From Faunimonas pinastri (GTDB taxonomy: Bacteria > Pseudomonadota > Alphaproteobacteria > Rhizobiales > Afifellaceae), in the NCBI RefSeq assembly GCF_900110915.1, contig NZ_FOFG01000001.1:1-64000 (forward strand): a stretch of 64,000 bases of DNA, written 5' to 3'. Under the pieces are notes generated by a model. It made no database searches, had not been told where the DNA came from, and saw only the letters and a program-made list of their open reading frames with translations. The stretch's first letter is position 1; each line of letters opens with the position of its first letter. Below are positions 1-7,454 of this stretch, in pieces. A program made the translations under genes and the position numbers.

Positions 1-108
1 TCGAGCTGATGAAACGCTCAGGAGACGGTGCGACAGCCTGAGCAGCACCCCCGGAAATCCTCCAGCCGGGCGGTCCAAACTCGGGGAGCACGTCAGAAAC
101 GCCAGGAC
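1..108. other. left-edge stretch without a recognisable gene
   Basis: No reading frame here resembles a protein. On the minus strand it lies just beyond the stop codon of the truncated paralogue at 109-292 and may be the decayed rest of that gene, but I could not extend the similarity past the stop. Confidence 0.4.
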
Positions 109-292
109 TCAGGTCGCCGCTGGATGAAAACTCAGGGGCAGGTCAGTGTACGTCCAGTACATCGGGAAATGCAGGTCATCGCTGTCGATCCAGCCATCTG
201 GTGGCCCGAGAAGGGCCGCAACTTTCATCAGGTTTGCCTTTGGGGTCAAAGGGCCGAAGTTGCCAGTTTCCAGGAATGTCTTAACAGGGCAT
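109..292 (-). pseudogene. truncated, frame-disrupted paralogue of the gene at 301-965
   Basis: Reading the minus strand from base 285 to the stop at 111-109 gives about 58 residues that closely match the N-terminus of the neighbouring gene: VKTFLETGNFGPLT here against LKTFLETGTLGPLT there, followed by an LLGPPDGW versus LFGPPQEW motif and a similar YWTYTD / HWIYND stretch. The nearest ATG (292-290) is in another frame and reaches a stop after three codons, so the first residues appear to have been lost by a short deletion. The frame then stops long before the length of its neighbour. It lies 8 bases downstream of the neighbour's reconstructed stop, a typical tandem duplication. Family unknown. 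Confidence 0.6.
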
Positions 293-300
293 GGTTTTTT

Positions 301-965
301 TCAGTTCGGCTTTGGTGACGACGCCGTGGTCTGCCCGCCCGCATCCTCAAGAAAACCAAGATATTGCTCCCTGGAATACGAGGGCCACTCGCTTCCGGAC
401 TCGGTCTGGCCGGAGATTTCGAGCACGATCCTCTCCACCTTTACGTTCTCATCCAACTTGCTGAGTTGCTGGTCTTCGTAGAGCCGGGAGATGTGCAGCT
501 CCTTCGGATCGTCTTCGTCTCGCCAAGCATCAGAGCTTTCGAAACAGTTCGAAAGGTCACAGCGATAACCAGCCTATCCTCATGCCCTGAAAAGAAGATC
601 CGGACGTCCCGGTCCTTCCAAAGGTCGCTTCGAAGAAAATCAGAAGGCCGGAGTTCCCGATCGAACCCATCTGTCGTGACCGCAAGATGATAGCCGAACG
701 TTTCGAAAGCCTCTTCGAATCCGCCTTCTTCGAAGCTGATGGATTTGACCGGGTAGGGCGCTACCGGCTCGAAGATGATATTGAGGCTCAGATAGGACTC
801 GCGGTCGTTGTAGATCCAATGAAGCGGCCGAATATCATCGGGCGTAAAGGTCCATTCCTGAGGTGGACCGAAGAGTTCGTCCACCTGGAGCAGATTAGCC
901 TCTCTCGTCAGCGGTCCGAGTGTTCCGGTTTCCAGGAAAGTCTTGAGAGAGGCGAGATAGCGCAT
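301..965 (-). pseudogene. unrecognised protein gene, broken by a single-base frameshift
   Basis: The ATG at 965-963 opens a frame that looks like a soluble protein up to about residue 140, then turns into Ser/Thr/Arg-rich nonsense and stops at 441. From about base 545 the -1 frame continues plausibly (ESSDAWRDEDDPKEL, later RIVLEISGQTESGSEWPSY) to a TGA at 303-301. Joining the two gives about 220 residues and implies one lost base near 540-548; no slippery heptamer is visible there, so programmed frameshifting is unlikely. A sequencing error is the alternative. The N-terminal FLETG-x-LGPL...LFGPPQEW pattern recalls single-domain proteins seen in toxin-immunity neighbourhoods, which is inference only. 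GC here is below the flanks (28 of 60 bases at 541-600). Confidence 0.6.
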
Positions 966-1092
966 GGATCATCCCGAGTTGATCCTGGGTAGAGCGGGAC
1001 ATCCAGGGTGTCAACGAAACGCCGAGGCCGAACCAGTCTCTGTTCACGAAAAGTTCTTGACGCTGGGTGCTGCCTCTCGGCAAGATCGCGCC

Positions 1093-2334
1093 ATGAGATT
1101 CACTTTCCTCCATGCTGCCGACCTGCATCTCGGCAGCCCCTTTATCGGCCTCGCGCTCAAGGACGGAGAGGTGGCGGAGCGTTTCGCGGCGGCGAGCCGG
1201 AATGCGTTTTCCAGTCTGGTCGCGCGGGCCATCGAGGAGGGCGTCTCGTTCGTGGTGATCGCCGGCGACGTCTACGACGGCGAATGGAAGGACACGTCTA
1301 TCGGCCTGTTCTTCAATCGCGAGGTGGCGAAACTGCATCGCGCGGGCATCCCGCTTTTCGTGCTGAAGGGAAACCATGACGCGGAAAGCGTCGTGACCAA
1401 GACGATCTCGCTGCCGGACAGTGTTTACGTCTTTCCCGCCACCAAGCCCAAAACCTTTCGCCTCGACGATCTGAAGGTGGCGCTGCACGGCCGCAGCTTT
1501 CCCGACCGGGCGGTGACCGAGAATTACGCGCTCACCTATCCCGATCCGGTGCCGGGCTGGTTCAATATCGGCGTGCTCCACACCTCCTGCGACGGGCGGC
1601 CGGACCATGCGAACTATTCGCCCTGCAGCGTTCAGGATCTGGCGACCCGGGGCTACGATTACTGGGCGCTCGGCCACGTGCACGAATATGAGGAGTTGTC
1701 GCGCGATCCCTGGATCGTCTTTCCCGGCAATCTGCAGGGGCGCAGCGTGCGGGAATGCGGGCCCAAGGGCGCCGTGCTGGTCGATGTCGCGGACGGGCGC
1801 GTTGCCGGTTTGCGGCGGCTGGCCCTGGATCACGCGCGCTGGGCCGATCTCGCCGTCTCCGTGGAAGGACATGAGCGGGAAGCCTCGATTCTCGGCGCGG
1901 TGGAAGAGGCGATCCGACCCGTGGCGGATGAGGCCGAGGGAAGGCTCGTGGCGCTCCGCATCCGGCTCACCGGCGCAACCGATCTCGACGCGGCCTTCCG
2001 CTCCGATCCGCGCCGCATCGCCGATGAATTGCAGGCCGTGGCGCATCGCTGTCACGACGACATTTGGCTGGAACGGGTGAAGATCCAGACCCGCGAACCG
2101 GAGCGCGCCCGGTCCGATCCCGGCCTGTCGGCCATCGATCTCGCGGCGACGTTGAGGGAGGCGATCACCGATCCGCGTTTTCGCAAGGAGGCCGCGGAGT
2201 TGATCGAGACGATCACCGCGCGCATGCCGGGCGGCATGGCGGAGGATGGGCGACCGCTGCCCGAGGAGATCGATACGCTGCTGGCGGACGCCGCGGCCCT
2301 GGTGCTTGGCCGCACGCAACCTGCGGGCTGCTGA
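1093..2334 (+). CDS. DNA repair exonuclease, SbcD/YhaO-type metallophosphoesterase
   Basis: The 413-residue product has the calcineurin-like phosphoesterase motifs in order: DLH at 10-12, GDVYDGE at 58-64, GNHD at 93-96, VLHT near 161 and GHVH at 194-197, which bind two metal ions in SbcD/Mre11 nucleases. The C-terminal half is the extension typical of YhaO. The ATG at 1093 is chosen because MRFTFLHAADLHLG is the usual N-terminus of the family; the frame is open further upstream but that part looks non-coding. It is followed 3 bases later by the YhaN-like ATPase, so the two likely form an SbcCD-like complex acting on DNA ends. Confidence 0.9.
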   Translation: MRFTFLHAADLHLGSPFIGLALKDGEVAERFAAASRNAFSSLVARAIEEGVSFVVIAGDVYDGEWKDTSIGLFFNREVAKLHRAGIPLFVLKGNHDAESVVTKTISLPDSVYVFPATKPKTFRLDDLKVALHGRSFPDRAVTENYALTYPDPVPGWFNIGVLHTSCDGRPDHANYSPCSVQDLATRGYDYWALGHVHEYEELSRDPWIVFPGNLQGRSVRECGPKGAVLVDVADGRVAGLRRLALDHARWADLAVSVEGHEREASILGAVEEAIRPVADEAEGRLVALRIRLTGATDLDAAFRSDPRRIADELQAVAHRCHDDIWLERVKIQTREPERARSDPGLSAIDLAATLREAITDPRFRKEAAELIETITARMPGGMAEDGRPLPEEIDTLLADAAALVLGRTQPAGC

Positions 2335-2337
2335 TCC

Positions 2338-5300
2338 GTGCGGCTTCTCAGGCTTGAGCTGGAGCGTTTCGGCCCCTTCACCGGCCGCACGCTCCATTTC
2401 CGCGAAGACGCTTCCCTGCATGTCGTCTACGGCCCGAACGAGGCGGGCAAGAGCTCGGCTCTGGCGGCCATAAAGGATCTGCTCTTCGGCTTCGAGCGGC
2501 AGACTGATTTCGATTTCCTGCACGAGGGCAAGGACCTCAGGATCGGTGCTGAAATCGCCGACCGGCAGGGGCGGCGCATGGCCTTTCGCCGCCGGAAGGG
2601 CAACAAGAATACGCTGATCGATGCCGCCGATGCCTCCATCGGAGACGATGCGCTTTCGCCCTTCCTCGGCAGCCTGACCCGGCCGGTCTTCTGCCGCGCC
2701 TTCGGCCTGAACGCGGAGGACCTTCGCGCCGGGGCGGAGGAGATGCTGAAAAGCGAGGGGGATGTCGGCGCCAGTCTCTTTGCCGCGGCTTCCGGCCTGC
2801 GCGGCCTGACAGACGTCCGGCAGTCGCTGGAGGCGGAGGCGACCGGTATCTTCGCGCCGCGCGCGGCCAAGGACCGGCGCTTCTACCAGGCCTACGAGCG
2901 CTTCGATACCGCCCACAAGACGATCCGCGCGCTGGAGCTCAAGGCTTCCGACTGGAAGGCGCTGAATGCCCGAATCGAGGCGCTGGCGGGCGAGCTGGAC
3001 AAGATACGCGCCGAGCGTGCCGCCAAGGCGGCGGAGCGGGCGCGGCTCTCGCGCCTGAAGTCGATCGCGCCGCTTCTCGGCCGCATCGACGCGCATCTTG
3101 GCGATCTGGAGGATTTCGGCGACCTGCCGGAGGTGGAAAACGGCTTCGCCGCCCGGCTCCGCCGGGCGCTGGCAGCGGCGGAGGTCGCCCAGGATCGCCT
3201 GGAACACGCCGACATCGCGCGCACCCGGGCGACACGCGACCTCGATGCGGTCGCGGTCGACGGCGGACTGCTGGCGCACGCGGCAGAGCTCGGGGAACTC
3301 GTCGAGAAATTCGGCACCTATACGGACGCGGCGCGCGACCTGCCCCGGATCCGGGCGGAAGCTGAACAATATGACCGCTCGTTGCGCGCGCTCGCGGTCC
3401 GGCTGGGTCTCCCGTCGGACGCGCCGGTCGAGGCACGAATTCCGTCCGATGCCGCTCTCGCTCTGGTGCGCAGCCTTCTGGAAGAAGGCGGCGATGTCGC
3501 CCGCGATCTCGCGCGACAGGGGGAGGCGCTGGGCTCTGAAGAGTCTACGCTGGAGGATTTGCAGCGGGAGCGCCGGCAGCGGGGCGCACTGGTGGACCCG
3601 GCACCGCTGAAGGTGCGCTTTGCCGCGTTCGCTCCTTTGCTGAAGGGGCTTGAAAGACGGGTCGCGCTGAAGACCGCCATTCAGGCCGAGGAGCGGGATC
3701 TCCTCGCGGCGGGACAGCGGTTGAAGCCGGGAATTGTCGATCTTGGCTGTCTCGACCCGGCAGCCCTGCCGGACGCCGGCAGTATCGAGGGTGCGCGTGA
3801 GGCTCTGGCGAATATCGGGGAAGCGATCCGGCGGGAGCAGGCCGGCCTTGAGGAACTTGCCTCCGGTCTCGCGCGATCGGAGGCGCGGATACTGGCGCTG
3901 GCGGAGGCTGGGCCCGTACCGTCCGCCGAGGCGATAGCGGCGGCGCGGATTGCGCGCGATGCGCTATGGGCGGAGCTTAGGACGAGCCTCTTCGAAGCGG
4001 AGGGACGGCTGCAGGGGGCGGCCCGGTTCGAAGCGTTGCGAGCGTTCGAGCGGGCGGTCGAGGATGCGGATCGGCTGGCCGATGCGCAGGCGCGCGACGC
4101 CAAGCGCGTGGCCGACCACGGAGCCGAGGTGCAGGCGGCGGCACGCAATCGCGCCGCGCTCGCCCAGACGGAAGCGCGGCTCGCGGGCTTGAGGGGCCAG
4201 GAGAAGACGGAACGGTCGGCATGGGCCGGGCTCTGGAGCGGCTGCGGGGTGGTGCCGCTGACGCCGGCCGAGATGCTGGTCTGGCGCTCCGCCGTGGATC
4301 ACCTCCTGGAGCGGCTAGCCCGGCTGCGTGAGCAGCGTTCGGACCTTGCCGCCATCGACGAGCAATTCGCGGGTATCGAGCCTTCGCTTCGCAATCTGGC
4401 GGCCGAGACCGGCTTGTCCGACATGGGGGGGCTGGACCTCGGTCTGCTGGTCGCGCGCCTGGAGGGCCGGCTGGGGGAGATCGGGGAAAGCTGGGACCGG
4501 GCACGCGACCTGGAAACCCGGATCCGCTCCACCGAGGCGCGGGTCGCCCGCACGGCCGCTTTGCGGGACGTGGCTGTCGGGCGGCAGGCGGAGTGGCGCG
4601 GACGCTGGGAAAAGGCGGTCGCCGCTATCGGGCTTGAACCGGATGCGGCGCTGGAGCAGGCCGCCGCCGCCCTCGCGGCCTGGGACAAGGTGCCGGATAC
4701 GCGCGACGAGCGCGACAACCGGCTGCGCCGGGTGCGCGGCATGGAGCGGAACATTGAAGCCTTTGAGCTTAAGGCCCGCGACCTCGCGGCATCCCTTGCG
4801 CCGGATCTGAAGGATCTTTCCGCCGACAGTGCGGTCAAGGCAATGCTTTCCCGGCTGGAAGTCGCGCAGAAGGAGGCCGTGCGACGCGAGGAGGGCACCA
4901 GCCGGCTGGCGCAGGCGCGTGTCGATTTCGAGGAAGCGGAGCAGAGCCTAGCCGAGGGAAAACAGGAGGTGGGGCGGCTCTGCCGGGAACTGCCCTCCGG
5001 CGCCGACGTCGCCCGGGTCCTGGACGGGCTGGAGCGGAGGGAGAGGCTGCGCGAGGCGCTCGGCGATCTTCGTGCCCAGCTGGTGGATGTCTCCGGCGGG
5101 CGCGCGGAAGAGGATCTCCGGGCGGAGCTGGCGGGCTTCGACCCTGATGCGACCGAAGCCGCTTTGGCTGTCCTTTCCGACGAAGAGGCGATCCTGGAGC
5201 GTCGCGGCAACGAGACTTATGCCGAACACGACCGCGAAATCCGCCGTCGCACCGCGCTTGAGGCTGGCGTCGGCGCCGAGGTGGCGCTGCAGCAGAAGCG

Positions 5301-5814
5301 GAGCGCCGAGGCCGAGCTGGCGGACGCGGCGCGCGAATGGCTCGTCCTGAAGCTGGGCGCCCAGCTGATCGGAAAGGCGATCGAGCAGCACCGGGCAGGT
5401 CAGCAGGATCCCATGATGAAGCGTGCGGCCGCTCTTTTCTCCGAGTTGACCGGTGGCGACTATGAGGGCTTGAACCAGGAATATGACGACAACGATCTGC
5501 CGAGGCTCGTCGGACGGCGTCTGTCGGGTTCGCCGGTGCCGATCGCGGGCATGAGCGAAGGCACGCGCGACCAGCTCTATCTGGCCTTACGGCTCGCCTA
5601 TCTCGAAGACTTCGCCGGGCGTTCGGAGCCGGCCCCCTTCATCGGCGACGATCTCTTTGCCACCTTCGACGACCGCCGCACCGCGCACGGACTGAAGGCG
5701 CTGGCCGACATAGGGGGACGGGTCCAGCCGATTCTCTTCACCCATCACCAGCACGTCGTGGAACTGGCGCGGGAAACGCTCGGCTCGAAAGTCGACGCTC
5801 TCACGCTCGCCTGA
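2338..5814 (+). CDS. SbcC/YhaN-type AAA ATPase with long coiled coils
   Basis: 1158 residues starting at GTG, 3 bases after the upstream nuclease gene. The N-terminus carries a Walker A (GPNEAGKSS, residues 32-40), the middle about 900 residues are Ala/Glu/Arg-rich coiled coil, and the C-terminus carries an ABC-like signature (GMSEGTRDQLYLALRL, near 1070) and Walker B (FIGDDLFATFDD, near 1102). This layout is that of SMC/Rad50-like ATPases, specifically YhaN, which lack a clear zinc hook. No CxxC hook motif is visible in the coiled coil. It should pair with the preceding nuclease; the ATPase would gate DNA access to it. No downstream gene is in the same operon. Confidence 0.88.
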   Translation: MRLLRLELERFGPFTGRTLHFREDASLHVVYGPNEAGKSSALAAIKDLLFGFERQTDFDFLHEGKDLRIGAEIADRQGRRMAFRRRKGNKNTLIDAADASIGDDALSPFLGSLTRPVFCRAFGLNAEDLRAGAEEMLKSEGDVGASLFAAASGLRGLTDVRQSLEAEATGIFAPRAAKDRRFYQAYERFDTAHKTIRALELKASDWKALNARIEALAGELDKIRAERAAKAAERARLSRLKSIAPLLGRIDAHLGDLEDFGDLPEVENGFAARLRRALAAAEVAQDRLEHADIARTRATRDLDAVAVDGGLLAHAAELGELVEKFGTYTDAARDLPRIRAEAEQYDRSLRALAVRLGLPSDAPVEARIPSDAALALVRSLLEEGGDVARDLARQGEALGSEESTLEDLQRERRQRGALVDPAPLKVRFAAFAPLLKGLERRVALKTAIQAEERDLLAAGQRLKPGIVDLGCLDPAALPDAGSIEGAREALANIGEAIRREQAGLEELASGLARSEARILALAEAGPVPSAEAIAAARIARDALWAELRTSLFEAEGRLQGAARFEALRAFERAVEDADRLADAQARDAKRVADHGAEVQAAARNRAALAQTEARLAGLRGQEKTERSAWAGLWSGCGVVPLTPAEMLVWRSAVDHLLERLARLREQRSDLAAIDEQFAGIEPSLRNLAAETGLSDMGGLDLGLLVARLEGRLGEIGESWDRARDLETRIRSTEARVARTAALRDVAVGRQAEWRGRWEKAVAAIGLEPDAALEQAAAALAAWDKVPDTRDERDNRLRRVRGMERNIEAFELKARDLAASLAPDLKDLSADSAVKAMLSRLEVAQKEAVRREEGTSRLAQARVDFEEAEQSLAEGKQEVGRLCRELPSGADVARVLDGLERRERLREALGDLRAQLVDVSGGRAEEDLRAELAGFDPDATEAALAVLSDEEAILERRGNETYAEHDREIRRRTALEAGVGAEVALQQKRSAEAELADAAREWLVLKLGAQLIGKAIEQHRAGQQDPMMKRAAALFSELTGGDYEGLNQEYDDNDLPRLVGRRLSGSPVPIAGMSEGTRDQLYLALRLAYLEDFAGRSEPAPFIGDDLFATFDDRRTAHGLKALADIGGRVQPILFTHHQHVVELARETLGSKVDALTLA

Positions 5815-5898
5815 GATCGCTTTCGCCCTGACCTTCACTCTTGCCTGGGCGGGAGCGCCACCGTGCGAAGCATCTGTATTCCGCATTCCGCCGACATG

Positions 5899-5925
5899 GC
5901 TTCGCCGGCGCAAAGCCGGCGAAGC
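5899..5925. terminator. inverted repeat between convergent genes
   Basis: An 11-base stem (GCTTCGCCGGC pairing with GCCGGCGAAGC) with a 5-base loop lies between the end of the YhaN-like gene and the end of the LuxR-type gene. There is no strong T-run on either side, so termination strength is uncertain. Confidence 0.5.
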
Positions 5926-5929
5926 CTCT

Positions 5930-6742
5930 TCAGTTGTCGAGAAGCAGGTCATGCGCCAGTAAAGCCGCGTGAGTGCGGTTCTTGGCGTTGAGCTTCTTCA
6001 TGATGTTGCGCACGTGAACCTTGACTGTGCTTTCGCACATGTTGAGTTCGCGGGCGATAACCTTGTTGGCCTGGCCCTTGCGGATCGCCGCCAGCACCGC
6101 GCGTTGCCGCTCGGTCAGCAGCGAGCCGGCATGATCCGCCGCCAGTGCCCGGCCGGAATGCCGCCCGGACTCGCGCGATTGCATCAGGCTTTCGGCCGGG
6201 ATGAAGATGCCGCCGGCATTGACCAGCCTGATCGCCTCGATGGCGATTTCCAGTGGAATGCTGGTGGGAAGATACCCGCGGGCACCGCTCTGGAGCGCGC
6301 TGATGACCTCATCGGCCCCGTCCGTGTCCGACAGGATGATGAAGGGCTTTCCTCCCGCGAGCTTGGAAAGCCGCGCCGCGAGGAACTTGGAGCCGGAGTC
6401 TGCGTGATCGCCATCGTCGATGACGAAGAGCACGAGGTCGGGCGATTCCGCAACGCCGGAACCCTCCCACTCCTCCAGGCTGGCGAAGGCCGAAACCTGG
6501 AAATAGCGGCCGAAGGAATTGAGGGTGCGAACCAGGCATTCCCGGATCAGCATGCGCGGATGGATCAGCACGATATGGATCGACTGGACCATCGGTCCGG
6601 TCGGGATCGGCAGATCCGTCGAGCGCCGGCCATAATCGGTCTTGTCCTCGCGGTCACCCGCGAGAACCTGGGGCGGAACGTCGTAGACAGGTATGGACGT
6701 GTAGGTTCCGTCACCGTTTGACGGCAAAATTTTCGACTGCAT
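5930..6742 (-). CDS. LuxR/NarL-family transcriptional regulator with atypical receiver domain
   Basis: The 270-residue product has a C-terminal LuxR-type helix-turn-helix (about residues 200-258; LTERQRAVLAAIRKGQANKVIAREL, then STVKVHVRNIMKKL). The N-terminal half folds like a receiver (VLIHPRMLIRECL ... GARGYLPTS) but the acidic pair after strand 1 is replaced by IH and the strand-5 lysine by Thr, so classical phosphorylation is doubtful. Start at 6742 is preferred because GGGAG sits about 6 bases upstream; the frame is also open to 6886. Likely a DNA-binding regulator responding to something other than a histidine kinase. Target genes are not evident from the neighbours. Confidence 0.85.
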   Translation of the reverse strand: MQSKILPSNGDGTYTSIPVYDVPPQVLAGDREDKTDYGRRSTDLPIPTGPMVQSIHIVLIHPRMLIRECLVRTLNSFGRYFQVSAFASLEEWEGSGVAESPDLVLFVIDDGDHADSGSKFLAARLSKLAGGKPFIILSDTDGADEVISALQSGARGYLPTSIPLEIAIEAIRLVNAGGIFIPAESLMQSRESGRHSGRALAADHAGSLLTERQRAVLAAIRKGQANKVIARELNMCESTVKVHVRNIMKKLNAKNRTHAALLAHDLLLDN

Positions 6743-6926
6743 GGTCGTCTCCCGTGTCCAGCTATCTCCCTTGCTGCAGCGCCATTTGGCGTTTCTGCAG
6801 AACTGAGGCTCCGCGTCGCTTGGAAGGCCCACCCTCAAACCGCGCAAACCGTCGATGCTCCCCACCGATTTATTACCCCCTCTCAACCCGAAGGCGAGGC
6901 GGCCAGTCGATGGAACCCTAATCGCG

Positions 6927-6955
6927 GTAATATCCCCAACTTTTTGATATTTGAA
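6927..6955 (-). promoter_or_regulatory. candidate sigma70-type promoter for the LuxR-type gene
   Basis: On the minus strand TTCAAA and TATTAC are separated by 17 bases, about 185 bases upstream of the start codon. The -10 is a fair match and the -35 is weak; it lies in the AT-rich segment. Confidence 0.35.
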
Positions 6956-7014
6956 TCGATCAAAGCAGTTGTAAATGAAAATCGCGATCAGACCCGTAGG
7001 GCAAAGGAGGTAAG

Positions 7015-7041
7015 CGGATTAAACGGATTAAACGGATGTAA
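7015..7041. repeat. three tandem 9-base repeats
   Basis: Two exact copies of CGGATTAAA (7015-7023, 7024-7032) are followed by CGGATGTAA (7033-7041). They follow an AAAGGAGG stretch and lie in an otherwise unassigned AT-rich intergenic region, so they could be a protein-binding array. Confidence 0.75.
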
Positions 7042-7454
7042 GCCTGCCGATACAGCGTACCGATCAATGTATAAACAACTTGAAGGCTCGATCATGGATC
7101 GCCTGAGTTGATATTAACATTTGTAAGTCCCGTAGATGGAATCGTTTCTTTCCGATGTTAATAGATCTCGTGTGAAAAAAGGTAAGCAAAGTAGTCCATA
7201 ACGAATGTGTCGTTTCAGGCATTTTCGGATCTCGGCAGTTGCGCCGGTTGCAGGTATCGGTATCGGTGATTCGTCAGTCCGATCCGGGCCTTGGCCCGAG
7301 CGCGTTTGGCCGATGAATGGGTGGCCCGGGCAGTTCTGACCCGCTCTGCCGATCGCCTGACCGCCCCTCTTTTTCGGCGTCTCGTGCGGCTGGAACCTGC
7401 CGCGAGTGCCGACGTTGCCCGTCCCCCTTGGAAAGAGGCTCATGGGCGAGGCGC

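Larger units (their letters stand above)
6743..7454. other. long AT-rich intergenic region between divergent genes
   Basis: About 700 bases with no convincing gene, between the divergent LuxR-type gene and the Mfd-like gene. It is clearly more AT-rich than its surroundings from about 6890 to 7200. It holds a candidate promoter for the LuxR-type gene (6927-6955), a strong Shine-Dalgarno-like AAAGGAGG at 7003-7010 with no usable start codon behind it, three tandem 9-base repeats at 7015-7041, and a palindrome-like CGATCATGGATCG around 7090. It may contain regulatory targets or a small RNA; nothing proves it. Confidence 0.5.

Noticed and set aside
895-3369. An 824-codon open frame on the minus strand
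   Set aside because: It lies antisense to the SbcD/SbcC-like genes, is Arg/Gly/Ala-rich and shows no domain; high GC produces such shadows.
1093-5814. An SbcCD-like pair as a defence system
   Set aside because: The motifs and pairing match YhaO/YhaN DNA repair proteins found widely on chromosomes.
7114-7443. A 109-codon frame in the AT-rich intergenic region
   Set aside because: No ribosome binding site, mixed composition and no recognisable fold.
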